64,000 nt of DNA from Pseudoxanthomonas sp. PXM02 (GCF_014851805.1 NZ_JACVAK010000006.1:52916-116915); one strand, 5' to 3'. Positions 38,863 to 50,110 are shown, counted from the stretch's first letter. The notes: a model not told the origin generated them from the sequence alone. Numbers and translations: made by a program.

Positions 38863-39761
38863 CCGAGGTCCCGCACCCCAAGCTCATCCAGTGCGTTCTG
38901 CATCGTATCGCGCGCGGCGTCGCTGAGCTTCTCGTGATCGAGCGCGTAGCGGATCGTGGCCTCGATCAGCCCGATATGCGTACCGCAGTCGAAACGCGTG
39001 CCCTGGAAGCGGTAGGCATGCACGGGCTTCTCCGCCAGCAGGGCGGCGATGGCGTCGGTCAGCTGGATTTCGCCGCCGGCACCGGGCGTGGTGCTTTCCA
39101 GCAGCGAGAAAATACGCGCATCCAGAACATAGCGGCCGACCACGGCGAGCGTGCTCGGCGCCACCTCGGGCTTGGGCTTTTCGACGATGGCGCTGATGCG
39201 TCCTTCGCGACCCGCAAAAGTGTCGGTGGCCACGATGCCGTAGCTCGCCGTCTGTTCCGCCGGCACATCCTGCACCGCGATGACGCTGCCACCGCTGGCT
39301 TCCGCCGCATCGGCCATCTGCTTGAGCGCGCCGGGGCCACGGTTCCAGATCAGGTCATCAGGCAACAGCACCGCAAACGGCTCGTCGCCCACGATGGGCT
39401 TTGCACACAGGACGGCATGCCCCAGACCCAGCGCCTCGGCCTGGGTGACGAACACGGCCCGTACATGTGGCGGAAGCACGTTGCGCACGAGTTCCAGCTG
39501 CTCGGTCTTGCCCGCACGCTCCAGCTTCTGCTCGAGCTCATACGCCTTGTCGAAGTAATCGGCCACCGCATGCTTGTAGCGGTTGGTGACGAAGATCAGC
39601 GTGTCGCAGCCGGCCTCGATCGCCTCGTCCACGGCGTACTGGATCAGCGGCCGGTCGATGATCGGCAGCATTTCCTTGGGAACGGTCTTGGTCGCCGGCA
39701 GGAAACGGGTGCCGAGTCCCGCCACGGGGAACACGGCCTTGCGGATTCTGGCGTGGGTCAT
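38859..39761 (-). CDS. galU: UTP-glucose-1-phosphate uridylyltransferase
   Basis: A 300-residue enzyme forming UDP-glucose for lipopolysaccharide, exopolysaccharide and trehalose pathways. [16 protein letters not shown] is the nucleotide-binding and catalytic start, [17 protein letters not shown] follows, and EKPKPEVAP carries the Lys-Pro contact. The ATG overlaps the upstream WbpM-like stop (ATGA). Its position right behind O-antigen genes fits supply of sugar nucleotides. Confidence 0.96.
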   Translation of the reverse strand: MTHARIRKAVFPVAGLGTRFLPATKTVPKEMLPIIDRPLIQYAVDEAIEAGCDTLIFVTNRYKHAVADYFDKAYELEQKLERAGKTEQLELVRNVLPPHVRAVFVTQAEALGLGHAVLCAKPIVGDEPFAVLLPDDLIWNRGPGALKQMADAAEASGGSVIAVQDVPAEQTASYGIVATDTFAGREGRISAIVEKPKPEVAPSTLAVVGRYVLDARIFSLLESTTPGAGGEIQLTDAIAALLAEKPVHAYRFQGTRFDCGTHIGLIEATIRYALDHEKLSDAARDTMQNALDELGVRDLG

Positions 39762-41671
39762 CGGATCCTGCGTGCTTCTCTGCCTGGGAAGACCACGATG
39801 TTAGCCGATGCCTCGTCATGATCATTTGACAGCGGTGCGAACTCGGGGACGGCGATCTTCAGCACTTCGCCCAACTCAGCGGTGTCATACCGGGTATACG
39901 CAGCACGCAGGCGCTGCAGGGAAAGCTCGAGGAAATCCGCCGACACATCGCGGGCCAGCGCCTTCATGATCTTCGAGTGCGACGTCGGCTGGTAACGCTC
40001 GTCCGCGTGGAACAGCGTCTCGTGCAGCTTCTCGCCCGGCCGCAGCCCGGTGTAGACGATGGCGATGTCCCGCCCTGGTTGCTTGCCCGCCAGGCGGATC
40101 ATCTGCTCGGCCAGCAGGCGGATCGGTACGGGGTCGCCCATGTCCAGCGTGTAGATCGACGCATGCGCCGCACCCGACGCCGCCTGCAGGATCAGCTGGC
40201 AGGCCTCCGGGATGGTCATGAAGTAGCGGGTCACGTCCGGGTCGGTGACGGTGACCGGCCCGCCCTTGCGGATCTGTTCGCGGAACAGCGGCACGACACT
40301 GCCGGCGGAATCCAGGACGTTGCCGAACCGCACGGTCACGTACCGCGTGCTGGAACGGCCGTCATCGAGTGCCTGGCATGCCATTTCGGCCAGCCGCTTG
40401 GTCGCGCCCAGCACGTTGGCCGGATCCACCGCCTTGTCGGTCGAGATCAGAACGAACGTCCCCACCCCGGCCTCGCGGCAGGCGCGCGCCACCGTTTCCG
40501 TGGCCAGCACGTTGTTGCCCACCGCCTCGCGCAGGTGCCCCTCCAGCAACGGCACCTGCTTGTAGGCGGCGGCGTGGAATACGGCGTCCGGTTCCGCCAG
40601 GCGCATCGCGTGCGCGATGACTGCGGGATCGCCGCAGTTGCCAAGCACCGGCAGCACCTCGAGATCGGGGAAGGCTCGCCGCAGGTCGCCCTGGATAGTG
40701 ATGAGCGCGAGTTCATCGATTTCGACCAGCGCGATGCGCTGCGCGCCATGGCGTGCGCACTGCCTGCAGAGTTCCGAACCGATCGAGCCGCCCGCGCCGG
40801 TGACCATGACCGTGCGTCCGCCCAACCAGCCGCGAATGAGCTTCCAGTCCGGCGTGACCGACTTGCGGCCCAGGAGGTCCTCGATCGCGACCTCTTTCAG
40901 GTCGCCCGGCATCGACTGCCCTTCCAGGACATTGACCAGCCGCGGGACCATCCGGAACGGCAAGCCGGTGCTCTCGCAGATCGCCACGACGCGCTGCATC
41001 GCCGGCGCGTCGAGTGATGGCATGGCGATGACGAGCATCCTGGCTGCAGTCTCGCGTGCGACCGCAGCGGCGGTCTCCAGACCACCCAGTACCGGCACGC
41101 CCTGCAGCTTCGACCCGTGCAGGCGTACGGCATCGTCGAGGAACGCGACGGGGTGGTACACCCCCGTCCTGCGCAGCTCACGCACCAGGGCCTCACCTGC
41201 CCGGCCCGCGCCGAGGATGATCACACGCGAGGAGGTGTCCTGCGCGCGCTTGACCTGACTATCCTTCCATGCGCGGTAGATCAGCCTGGGGAGCCCCAGG
41301 AAACCCACGAGCGCAAACGGATAGAAGCCCAGGACGGCACGCGGCGTCGAGCCGAAGCGGTTGTAGAAGAACAGGCCTACGACGATGCCGAGGAAGCCCA
41401 AGGCACAGGCCTTCACGATGTTCCAAAGATCGGGGAGGCTGGCAAAGCGCCACAGCCCGCGGTAAAGCCCCATCCACCAGAACACGGCACCCTGGGCGAG
41501 CAGGACGATCAGGATCTCGTTGGACCAGACCGGGAAATCGGGGGCATGCGCCACCATCGCATAGCGGAGGTGGTGCAGTACCTGCCAGCAGAGCCACACC
41601 ATCGCCAGATCGTGGGCTGCCACAAGGAAGCGCGGCAAGCCGCTGCTCAATCGATCCCGCCAGGAATTCAT
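39758..41671 (-). CDS. Membrane-bound UDP-GlcNAc 4,6-dehydratase (WbpM/CapD-like)
   Basis: A 637-residue protein. Four N-terminal membrane helices are followed by a Rossmann-like domain ([18 protein letters not shown]) and a second NAD-binding SDR-type domain ([15 protein letters not shown]). That second domain has the catalytic TDKAVDP and a [17 protein letters not shown] run in place of the usual Tyr-x-x-x-Lys, as in the large WbpM/CapD type. WbpM makes a keto sugar intermediate for bacillosamine- or FucNAc-type O-antigen sugars. It lies 18 bases after a WbpL-like transferase gene. Confidence 0.88.
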   Translation of the reverse strand: MNSWRDRLSSGLPRFLVAAHDLAMVWLCWQVLHHLRYAMVAHAPDFPVWSNEILIVLLAQGAVFWWMGLYRGLWRFASLPDLWNIVKACALGFLGIVVGLFFYNRFGSTPRAVLGFYPFALVGFLGLPRLIYRAWKDSQVKRAQDTSSRVIILGAGRAGEALVRELRRTGVYHPVAFLDDAVRLHGSKLQGVPVLGGLETAAAVARETAARMLVIAMPSLDAPAMQRVVAICESTGLPFRMVPRLVNVLEGQSMPGDLKEVAIEDLLGRKSVTPDWKLIRGWLGGRTVMVTGAGGSIGSELCRQCARHGAQRIALVEIDELALITIQGDLRRAFPDLEVLPVLGNCGDPAVIAHAMRLAEPDAVFHAAAYKQVPLLEGHLREAVGNNVLATETVARACREAGVGTFVLISTDKAVDPANVLGATKRLAEMACQALDDGRSSTRYVTVRFGNVLDSAGSVVPLFREQIRKGGPVTVTDPDVTRYFMTIPEACQLILQAASGAAHASIYTLDMGDPVPIRLLAEQMIRLAGKQPGRDIAIVYTGLRPGEKLHETLFHADERYQPTSHSKIMKALARDVSADFLELSLQRLRAAYTRYDTAELGEVLKIAVPEFAPLSNDHDEASANIVVFPGREARRIR

Positions 41672-41689
41672 CAGGTCCCTCTCCCCCGC

Positions 41690-42661
41690 CTAATCACGCA
41701 ATCCACTGCGCACGGCAAACCAGCACAACGAAACAACCAGATAGGCAACCGCCACTACCCAGACGGACTGACTCAGAGTGACATGAGACCAGCCAAGCAT
41801 CAGTGCGAGTGTAACGGCACTCAAGGTCGCATAGACCAGGGTGACTGTTGTATGCCCGAACCGGCGTGCCGCCCTCTGATACACATGTGTGACATGGGGC
41901 GCCCACCACTGCTCATTGCATAGGATGCGCCGCGCCAATGTGAAGCCCGCGTCGACGAGGAACACGCAGAAGGGCAGGATCAGCAAAGGCGCAGTGGCCG
42001 CCGGCACGCTGACCAGGGCTGCCGCCAGCAGACCGGCCAGCGCAAATCCAAGCGCGCCGCTGCCGACATCCCCCAGGAATATCCGGGCCTTGGGAAAATT
42101 GAAGGGCAGGAATCCCGCGCAGGCCGCTAACAACCCCAGTGCCAGCCAGTACCAGTCTCCGGAGAGTACGGCGGCGTAGCCGGCGGCGGCCAACCCGGCT
42201 TGGGTCACCGCCAGACCGTTGATGCCGTCCATGAAGTTCCAGACATTGACCAGCACCATCGCGCTACCGAATGCCACCACGGCGGGCAGCCAGTGGCCGC
42301 TATGCCACCCCGCTCCGACAGCCAGCATCAGCGCCGCCACCGCTTGGACTGCCAGCCTCAACCAGGGAGACAAGGGACGATGGTCATCCCACCAGCCGAT
42401 GCCGGCCACGATCAGGAGACCGGGGAGAAACCCCAGCCACAATGCAGGCATGTGCACCTGTCGGACCATCAGATAAAGGCCTGCCACCAGCACAACCAGC
42501 ACGATGGCGATGCCTCCACCACGGGGCGTGGCGACCGCATGGCTGCGCCGGTCGCCCGGCTGATCCATCAGATTGCCCCGCAGCGCGTAGTAACGCGCCA
42601 ACCAGGTTCCTGCTGCGGTGCCCGCGGCCAGCAACCCCACCCAGACATACACGCCGGGCAT
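41690..42661 (-). CDS. Undecaprenyl-phosphate sugar-1-phosphate transferase (WbpL/WecA-like)
   Basis: A 323-residue protein with about ten membrane helices. PRGGGIAI and the acidic catalytic loops (WWDDHRP, NFMDGINGLA, FLGDVGSG) are the MraY/WecA family signatures. Such enzymes start O-antigen synthesis by placing GlcNAc-1-P or a related amino sugar on undecaprenyl phosphate. The ATG at 42661 shares a base with the lapB stop (TGATG). It forms a pair with the WbpM-like dehydratase that follows, the same pairing as in Pseudomonas aeruginosa. Confidence 0.88.
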   Translation of the reverse strand: MPGVYVWVGLLAAGTAAGTWLARYYALRGNLMDQPGDRRSHAVATPRGGGIAIVLVVLVAGLYLMVRQVHMPALWLGFLPGLLIVAGIGWWDDHRPLSPWLRLAVQAVAALMLAVGAGWHSGHWLPAVVAFGSAMVLVNVWNFMDGINGLAVTQAGLAAAGYAAVLSGDWYWLALGLLAACAGFLPFNFPKARIFLGDVGSGALGFALAGLLAAALVSVPAATAPLLILPFCVFLVDAGFTLARRILCNEQWWAPHVTHVYQRAARRFGHTTVTLVYATLSAVTLALMLGWSHVTLSQSVWVVAVAYLVVSLCWFAVRSGLRD

Positions 42662-43839
42662 CAAACCACCGCGTAGTTCAGCAGGGGCTTGACCGTCCCC
42701 CACTCCTTGCAGCTCGGGCACTGCCAATGGTGCGTGCGCGCACCGAACCCGCAACGCGTGCAGCGGTAGCTGGGATTGCGTACCAGCAACTGATCGGTGA
42801 TGTGCTTGAGGTCGTGCAGCGTGGCGGCGGGATCCGCTCCCTCAGCCAGCGTGAGGTCGATCAGCGACGCCTCGCCCCTGACCGAAGGTCGATCCTTCAG
42901 CTGTCGGGCGAGATAGGCGCGAGCAGCCGCCACGCCCTCCTGGCGTTCGACCAGCTTGGTCAGGGCCAGCACCGGCGCGATGCCGCGGTAGTGCTCGCAC
43001 ATCTCCGACAGGAAAGCGCGCGCGCCCGACAGGTCGCCCACCTGCTCATAGCTGGCCAGCAGGCTGGGCAGCACCTCGGGTAGATAGTCGGGATCGTGCC
43101 GCGCGGCGCGCTCGAAGGCGCGGACGGCCGCTTCGGCGTTGCCGGCATCCGACTCGATGCGCCCTTCAATGATGCCGGCGCGAACGCTGCCTGCATCCGC
43201 CTGGTATGCGCGCGCCACGGCGGCCCGCGCGGCCTCGATGTTGTTCGCCGTGCGCTGCCGCTCAGCAAGTTCGCACTCGAACTGGGCCACCAGCTTGCCC
43301 ATCGGTTCGGCCGTCACTTCTTCATAGCGACGGGCGTTGTCGATCGCCTTCTCCCAGTCGCGCTCGGCCTGGTAGATACCGATCAGATGCTTGAGCGCCT
43401 GCGGCGCGCGCTGATCAATCTGAGCCAGATCGGTGAAGACGGTCTCCGCCCGATCCAGCAGCCCCGAACGCATGTAATCCTCGCCCAGGGCCAGCAGGGC
43501 CTGGACGCGCTGGGCGTCGCTCAGGTCGGTGCGCTGCACCAGCCCCTGGTGCAACCGGATCGCGCGATCCACTTCACCTCTGCGGCGGAACAGGTGTCCC
43601 AGCGCGACCTGCGTCTCGAAGGTTTCCTTGTCCAGCTCGGCGATGTGCAGGAACAGTTCGATCGCCTTGTCCGGCTGCTCGTTGAGCAGGTAGTTCAAGC
43701 CGCGGAAATAGGTGCTCGACAACCGGCTGACCTGTGTATCACCGTGCCGCTGGCCACCGCGGCGTCCGATGATCCAGCCGCTGAGTGCGGCCAGCGGAAG
43801 GAACAGGAAGAACCAGAACCATTCGGTCAGGAAGGCCAT
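42661..43839 (-). CDS. lapB: Lipopolysaccharide assembly protein B (YciM)
   Basis: A 392-residue protein with an N-terminal membrane anchor (FWFFLFLPLAALSGWIIG), seven or so tetratricopeptide repeats, and a C-terminal rubredoxin-like metal site (YRCTRCGF and QCPSC). In E. coli it delivers LpxC to FtsH and so limits lipid A synthesis. It follows lapA by three bases, the usual pairing. Confidence 0.93.
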   Translation of the reverse strand: MAFLTEWFWFFLFLPLAALSGWIIGRRGGQRHGDTQVSRLSSTYFRGLNYLLNEQPDKAIELFLHIAELDKETFETQVALGHLFRRRGEVDRAIRLHQGLVQRTDLSDAQRVQALLALGEDYMRSGLLDRAETVFTDLAQIDQRAPQALKHLIGIYQAERDWEKAIDNARRYEEVTAEPMGKLVAQFECELAERQRTANNIEAARAAVARAYQADAGSVRAGIIEGRIESDAGNAEAAVRAFERAARHDPDYLPEVLPSLLASYEQVGDLSGARAFLSEMCEHYRGIAPVLALTKLVERQEGVAAARAYLARQLKDRPSVRGEASLIDLTLAEGADPAATLHDLKHITDQLLVRNPSYRCTRCGFGARTHHWQCPSCKEWGTVKPLLNYAVV

Positions 43840-43842
43840 GGC

Positions 43843-44124
43843 TCAGAGACCGCCGTCAACGGCGGAAGAGTTTGCGTTCGTCGTCACCGACGCTGCGCGG
43901 TTTGCTTTGCGCAGCTTCGCGTACAGCGGCCACACCAGGGTGGCAACCACGATCAGCCCCCCCACCACCACCCCCAGGAGCAGGGACAGCATGATGCCGA
44001 CCCCGGATGAGGTCTGGAATTCGGTGAACAGGAGTTTCAGCGTGATCGGCTGCGTATTGAGCACGCCGATGATGAGTCCGTAGGCCAAGAACAGCAGTGC
44101 GACGACCAGGCGGAACATGTTCAT
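43843..44124 (-). CDS. lapA: LapA domain protein (DUF1049)
   Basis: A 93-residue inner-membrane protein with two helices (VVALLFLAYGLIIGVLN and GIMLSLLLGVVVGGLIVVATLVW) and a Ser/Asn-rich tail. The N-T-Q-P-I between the helices is typical. AGGAG seven bases before the ATG at 44124 fixes the start. It partners LapB in lipopolysaccharide assembly. Confidence 0.9.
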   Translation of the reverse strand: MNMFRLVVALLFLAYGLIIGVLNTQPITLKLLFTEFQTSSGVGIMLSLLLGVVVGGLIVVATLVWPLYAKLRKANRAASVTTNANSSAVDGGL

Positions 44125-44195
44125 CAGGCGACTCCTTGCAGGACGGCGCCTAGCTTAACGGAGTCGGCGCGGGACGACACGCGCCAAGGGCGGGC

Positions 44196-44501
44196 TTACT
44201 CGCCGCTTTCCTCGATGGGCGTGACGTCGCTGACGCGTTCGCGCAGCTCCTTGCCCGGCTTGAAATGGGGAACGTGCTTGGCCGGCAGCGCGACCGACTC
44301 GCCCGTCTTGGGGTTGCGGCCCATGCGCGGCGGACGGTAATGCAGCGAGAAGCTGCCGAAGCCACGGATCTCGATGCGATCGCCCTGTGACAGGGCGCCG
44401 CCCATCATCTCCAGCAGTGCCTTGACGGCCAGATCCACGTCCTCCGCCTTGAGGTGCGGCTGGCGGCGGCTGAGGATCTCGATGAGTTCGGATTTGGTCA
44501 T
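44196..44501 (-). CDS. ihfB: Integration host factor subunit beta
   Basis: A 101-residue DNA-bending protein. [17 protein letters not shown], the core [20 protein letters not shown] and the minor-groove arm [10 protein letters not shown] match the family. It acts with IhfA in many promoters and recombination sites. The tail is a few residues longer than in E. coli. It follows rpsA in the conserved cmk-rpsA-ihfB order and sits behind a strong hairpin. Confidence 0.96.
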   Translation of the reverse strand: MTKSELIEILSRRQPHLKAEDVDLAVKALLEMMGGALSQGDRIEIRGFGSFSLHYRPPRMGRNPKTGESVALPAKHVPHFKPGKELRERVSDVTPIEESGE

Positions 44502-44530
44502 CGCATGCGGAATTCGGGCGGATGTACCCG

Positions 44531-44557
44531 CACCGGCCCGGGGTCGCCGGGCCGGTG
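44531..44557. other. Long GC-rich hairpin between rpsA and ihfB
   Basis: A perfect eleven-base-pair stem (CACCGGCCCGG / CCGGGCCGGTG) has a five-base loop and no T run after it. It starts 29 bases before ihfB. A role in message processing or in lowering ihfB relative to rpsA is possible; nothing more can be read from it. Confidence 0.5.
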
Positions 44558-44598
44558 GGGAACGTTACTGCGGGTGATACGGCAACGGCGCGAGCCGC

Positions 44599-46290
<1,692 letters not shown>

Positions 46291-46315
46291 TGAAAAATAC
46301 TCGGTTGATGACACA

Positions 46316-46343
46316 GACCGCTGCACAGGAAGTGCGTACGGTC
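46316..46343 (-). promoter_or_regulatory. Hairpin in the rpsA leader
   Basis: On the minus strand GACCG-tac-GCAC-loop-GTGC-ag-CGGTC forms a two-part stem with a five-base loop, 25 bases upstream of the rpsA ATG. S1 autoregulation acts on structured leaders in E. coli, so this is a candidate element, but the same sequence is not shown to function. Confidence 0.4.
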
Positions 46344-46395
46344 CACCCGTTGTCGGCCTGCGCGGGATGCGTATGGCCGTGAGTGTTGTGGTTGG

Positions 46396-46421
46396 AAAAC
46401 CGCACGGAGGATTCCGCGCGG
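46396..46421 (-). terminator. Terminator between cmk and rpsA
   Basis: On the minus strand CCGCGCGGA-ATCC-TCCGTGCGG is followed by TTTTCC. It has nine pairs with one G-U. It begins just after the cmk stop and would lower read-through into rpsA, which then needs its own promoter in the 100 bases that follow. Confidence 0.65.
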
Positions 46422-46440
46422 ACCTTCTGCAGTACGAGAA

Positions 46441-47118
46441 TCAGTCCTTGCGTGCAGGCACCAGGGCCAACACGCGTTCGACGACGGCGTCGATGCCTAG
46501 GCCGGTGGTGTCGATGAGGACGGCGTCGTCGGCCGGCCTCAGGGGCGCCACCGTGCGCTGGGCGTCACGGGCATCGCGGGCGAGGATCTCGCGCAGCAGA
46601 CCGTCGATTGTGACGGAAACCCCTTTGTCTTTCAACTGCTTATAGCGCCTTTCCGCCCGCTCGTCGGCGCTTGCCGTCAGAAACACCTTGTAAGCAGCGT
46701 CCGGAAAGATGACCGTCCCCATGTCGCGACCGTCCGCCACCAGCCCAGGCATCTGACGGAAGGCCCGCTGCCGCTCCCTCAGGGCCGCACGGACTTCCGG
46801 GATGGCAGCAATGGCGGACGCCAGGGCGCCGGTCGTTTCCAGACGAAGCTCGTCGGTCGCGTCCAGATCGTCGACGATCACTCGCAATCCCGCCTCACTC
46901 TCCCGAAAGCTGACCCGGGTGTCGAACGCGCAGCGGACCAGGGCGGCGGGATCGGAAACGTCCAGATCCGCCCAACTGGCCGCGACACCCACCGCCCGGT
47001 ACAAGGCCCCGGAATCCAAGTAGTGCCAGCCCAGGCGGCTTGCCACCAGGCGGCTCACGGTACCCTTGCCGGCCCCCGAGGGGCCATCGATGGTGAGGAC
47101 GGGAACGGTATCGGACAT
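46441..47118 (-). CDS. cmk: Cytidylate kinase
   Basis: A 225-residue P-loop kinase phosphorylating CMP and d[21 protein letters not shown] is the nucleotide loop and [15 protein letters not shown] is the substrate region; [16 protein letters not shown] follows. The ATG at 47118 gives the normal N-terminus [13 protein letters not shown]. It leads the cmk-rpsA-ihfB set. A CATAAT box lies about 30 bases upstream, but without a good -35 partner. Confidence 0.96.
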   Translation of the reverse strand: MSDTVPVLTIDGPSGAGKGTVSRLVASRLGWHYLDSGALYRAVGVAASWADLDVSDPAALVRCAFDTRVSFRESEAGLRVIVDDLDATDELRLETTGALASAIAAIPEVRAALRERQRAFRQMPGLVADGRDMGTVIFPDAAYKVFLTASADERAERRYKQLKDKGVSVTIDGLLREILARDARDAQRTVAPLRPADDAVLIDTTGLGIDAVVERVLALVPARKD

Positions 47119-47203
47119 GGGTGCTCCAGAGGATTTTCTGGCGCCATTATGGCGTCCGAGGCGGCATGACGAGGCCGCCTCCGCGGTCATGCGATGCAAC
47201 CGC

Positions 47204-47233
47204 TTGATAAGCCAATGGAATTGCCGCTAGAAT
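47204..47233 (+). promoter_or_regulatory. Promoter of rpmJ
   Basis: TTGATA (-35) and TAGAAT (-10) are 18 bases apart, 48 bases before the rpmJ ATG. Both boxes are close to consensus, as expected for a ribosomal protein gene. Confidence 0.65.
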
Positions 47234-47281
47234 AGCGGGCTTCGCTTCACCCCATATTCTTTTACGCCGAGGTTTCAACTC

Positions 47282-47407
47282 ATGAAGGTCCTGTCCTCCC
47301 TGAAGTCGGCGAAGGCCCGTCACCGCGACTGCAAGGTGGTCCGCCGCCGCGGCAAGGTCTTCGTGATCTGCAAGTCCAACCCCCGTTTCAAGGCGCGCCA
47401 GCGCTGA
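47282..47407 (+). CDS. rpmJ: 50S ribosomal protein L36, type B
   Basis: A 41-residue basic protein: [20 protein letters not shown], then a middle part, then [11 protein letters not shown]. It matches the YkgO/L36-B form. Only Cys17 and Cys30 remain, and the first zinc-ligand Cys and the His are missing, so it should not bind zinc. GAGG lies eight bases before the ATG. Upstream is a near-consensus promoter; downstream is a strong terminator. In many bacteria this form substitutes for zinc-binding L36 under zinc limitation. Whether another L36 exists here is outside the window. Confidence 0.95.
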   Translation: MKVLSSLKSAKARHRDCKVVRRRGKVFVICKSNPRFKARQR

Positions 47408-47454
47408 GAACCGTGGCTTGCCTGACCGCCGCATGGCGATCAGGCAATGCGCAG

Positions 47455-47480
47455 AAAGCCGCCGCAAGGCGGCTTTTTTG
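47455..47480 (+). terminator. Terminator of rpmJ
   Basis: The seven-base-pair stem AGCCGCC / GGCGGCT with GCAA loop is followed by TTTTTT. A second hairpin (TTGCCTGA...TCAGGCAA) stands just before it at about 47418-47447. Confidence 0.88.
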
Positions 47481-47611
47481 TTGCTGCCCATTCGTTGCTC
47501 GGACCTGTGGCGAACCACCGACCGTCCGACCCTTCCCATTCCTTGCGGCGCGGCGGCTTTTTGTTTTCGACCTTTTGTTATAAATGGCGGGTCACCTAGG
47601 GGAACCCAACC

Positions 47612-47938
47612 ATGAGCCGTCGCGTCCTTGCCCTGCCCTTGATCGCCCTGCTCGGCCTGTCCGGCCCGGCACTGGCCGACACCTTGTTGATCGAGCGTAC
47701 GCAGGAAACGCCTGCCGCCGCACCGGTCCGCGGCCAGACCGCCGCCGACGTCGAAGCCCGCTTCGGCGCCCCGCAGCAGAAGCTTGAGCCGCGCGGTGGA
47801 CAGAAGCGCCAATGGCCGGTGATCCAGCGCTGGGTGTATCCGGGTTTCACCGTATACTTTGAAACGAGCCGCGTCATTGACGTGGTGATCAACAAGGCCA
47901 GCGCCGAGGAAATCGGCCCGAAGCCCCCCATCCGCTGA
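47612..47938 (+). CDS. Small exported protein of unknown function
   Basis: A 108-residue protein with a clear Sec signal peptide (VLALPLIALLGLSGPALA, cleavage before DTLL). The mature part is short and contains GQTAADVEARFGAP, a stretch like that in small outer-membrane-assembly (BamE/SmpA-like) folds, then RWVYPGFTVYFETSRVIDVV. This resemblance is loose. It starts 32 bases before aguA and may share its transcript. It is distinct from aguA in function by all visible signs. Confidence 0.65.
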   Translation: MSRRVLALPLIALLGLSGPALADTLLIERTQETPAAAPVRGQTAADVEARFGAPQQKLEPRGGQKRQWPVIQRWVYPGFTVYFETSRVIDVVINKASAEEIGPKPPIR

Positions 47939-47970
47939 CACCTGCGCGGCGCGGCCGCGACATTGATGCC

Positions 47971-49002
47971 ATGACCGATGCCTTTCGCTTCCCCGCGGAG
48001 TGGGAACCCCAATCCGCGGTCCTGATCGCGTGGCCGCACGCCGAGACCGACTGGGCCGACCGCCTGGCCGACGTAGAAGAAACCTATGTCGCCCTGGTTG
48101 CCGCCATCACGCGCTTCCAGGACGTGGTGATCTGCGTCGCCGACGACGACCTGCAGATCTACGCCGAGGCACGCCTTCGTTCCGCACGCGTCGACATGGC
48201 GCGCGTACGTTTCGTGCCGGCCGAATACGACGACACTTGGCTGCGCGACTCCGGGCCGATCACCCTGCGAGATGGCGATCGCTTCAAGCTGCTCGATTTC
48301 CGCTTCACCGGCTGGGGCGGCAAATACGAAGCCAGCCGCGACGACCGACTGGTCGGCGAACTGTCCGGCATGCAGTTGTTTCACAACTATTTCGTGCAAA
48401 GCATTGATTTTGCTTTGGAAGGTGGCGCCATCGAGACCGATGGCGCGGGCACTCTGCTGACTACGTGGCAGTGCCTGCACGAGCGCCATCCGGACGCTTC
48501 CCGTGAGGAACTGACGGAGAAGCTCGCGCGCTGGCTGAAGCAGGACCGCGTGCTGTGGCTGGACCACGGGTATCTGGAAGGCGACGACACCGACGCCCAT
48601 ATCGATACCCTCGCCCGCTTCGCGCCGGGCGATGCGATCGTCTATCAGGCCTGCGACGACGAAAGCGACACGCACCATGCAGAACTGCAGGCCATGGCGG
48701 CCGATATCGCCGCCCTGCGCACCGCCGATGGCCGTCCGTACACGCCGTTCCCGCTGCCGTGGGCGCAACCGGTGGTCGACAACGGCCGCCGGCTGGCGGC
48801 GTCATACGCGAATTACCTGATCATCAACGGCGCCGTGCTGATGCCGGCCTACGGCGATGCGGCGGACGATAAGGCAGCCGCCGTGCTGGCAAAGGCCTAC
48901 CCGGATCGCGAGATCGTGCAGGTACCTTGCCGCGCGCTGATCTGGCAGAACGGCAGCCTGCATTGCATCACCATGCAACTCCCGGCAGGCGTGCTGGGCT
49001 GA
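47971..49002 (+). CDS. aguA: Agmatine deiminase
   Basis: A 343-residue enzyme of the guanidino-group modifying family. It hydrolyses agmatine to N-carbamoylputrescine and ammonia. Visible are FPAEWEPQSAVLIAWPH at the start, DTWLRDSGP (Asp and Arg contacts), GGAIETDGAGT (Glu) and the catalytic Cys in NGSLHCITMQ near the C-terminus. With AguB, encoded 2.5 kb downstream, it forms a two-step agmatine to putrescine path. Confidence 0.95.
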   Translation: MTDAFRFPAEWEPQSAVLIAWPHAETDWADRLADVEETYVALVAAITRFQDVVICVADDDLQIYAEARLRSARVDMARVRFVPAEYDDTWLRDSGPITLRDGDRFKLLDFRFTGWGGKYEASRDDRLVGELSGMQLFHNYFVQSIDFALEGGAIETDGAGTLLTTWQCLHERHPDASREELTEKLARWLKQDRVLWLDHGYLEGDDTDAHIDTLARFAPGDAIVYQACDDESDTHHAELQAMAADIAALRTADGRPYTPFPLPWAQPVVDNGRRLAASYANYLIINGAVLMPAYGDAADDKAAAVLAKAYPDREIVQVPCRALIWQNGSLHCITMQLPAGVLG

Positions 49003-49128
49003 TTGCCGCCACGGCGCCACGGCTCGTGGCACCGTGACATCAGTTGGGCGCAGATTGAACGCTTCGTTTACATCTCGCCTTGCCTGATCCCGGATAACCA
49101 CCGTTTCCCATTGATCGAGGAGACGGCC

Positions 49129-50106
49129 GTGTATTCACGACGCAAGTTCCTGACGACCACTGCGCTGGCCACCGCCGGCCTCGGGCTGGCCGCCTGCCGC
49201 GACGCGGCGCAGGCAGGTGGCGTAGGTGCGACACCGCCTGCTGTCACGGCGGTGTCCGCCCCAGCCGAAGCCGCACCGGGGCCGCTGAATACCCGTGCCA
49301 TCCCATCCACCGGCGAACGTATCCCCGTCATCGGCATGGGCACCTCGGGCAGCTTCGAAGTTGGCCAGAGCACGGCCGAACTGGATCCGCTGCGCGAAGT
49401 GCTGAAGCGCTTCTTCGCCGCCGGTGCGACGCTGATCGACACCGCGCCCACCTACAGCGTCGCCGAGGACGTCATGGGCGCACTCCTTGCCGAGCAGGCG
49501 CTCACGGGCAAGGCTTGGCTGGCGACCAAGCTGTCCGGCGTGACGGGACGCGAAGCCGGCATCGCGCAGTTCGAAGACACACTGCGTCGCCTCAAGACCG
49601 AGAAGGTCGCCCTGCTGCAGGTCCACAACCTGGGCGATCTGAAGACCCAGATGGCCGTGGCGCGCGAACTGAAGGCACAAGGCAAGGTGAAGTACGTCGG
49701 CGTGACGCATTACGTCGAACGCGCCCAGGACGAACTCGCCAATGTCGTGCAGGCCGAGAAGCCCGACTTCCTGCAGATCAATTACTCGGTCATCAGCCGG
49801 GGCGCCGAGCAGCGCGTGCTGCCGCTCGCGCAGGAGCTGGGCGTCGCCGTGCTGATCAACCGGGCTTTCGAAGACGGCAAACTGTTCGCGCAGGTCAAGG
49901 ACAAGCCCGTTCCGCCGGCGCTGACCGAAGCGGGCGTCACCTCGTGGGCGCAAGCCTTCCTGAAGTTCGCGCTCAGCCATCCGGCGGTGACGGCCGTCAT
50001 TCCCGCCACGGGCAAGCCCGATCGACAGACCGACAACCTGAAGGCTGGCACGGGTCCCGACCTGACTCCGGCGCAGCGAGACGCGCTGATCGCTGCCGTG
50101 GCCTGA
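49129..50106 (+). CDS. Tat-exported aldo/keto reductase, probable lipoprotein
   Basis: A 325-residue protein starting with a GTG and a twin-arginine signal (YSRRKFLTTTALATAGLGLA), which ends in the lipobox-like LAAC. The AKR fold follows, with the catalytic tetrad in DTAPTYS (Asp, Tyr), ATKLSG (Lys) and LLQVHN (His). The cofactor part includes SRGAEQRVLPLAQE and IPATGKPDRQTDN. GAGGAG six bases before GTG supports this start; in-frame upstream sequence is non-coding in style. AKRs are normally cytoplasmic and use NADPH, so export is unusual. It lies between aguA and a transporter gene. Confidence 0.88.
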   Translation: MYSRRKFLTTTALATAGLGLAACRDAAQAGGVGATPPAVTAVSAPAEAAPGPLNTRAIPSTGERIPVIGMGTSGSFEVGQSTAELDPLREVLKRFFAAGATLIDTAPTYSVAEDVMGALLAEQALTGKAWLATKLSGVTGREAGIAQFEDTLRRLKTEKVALLQVHNLGDLKTQMAVARELKAQGKVKYVGVTHYVERAQDELANVVQAEKPDFLQINYSVISRGAEQRVLPLAQELGVAVLINRAFEDGKLFAQVKDKPVPPALTEAGVTSWAQAFLKFALSHPAVTAVIPATGKPDRQTDNLKAGTGPDLTPAQRDALIAAVA

Positions 50107-50110
50107 CCCG

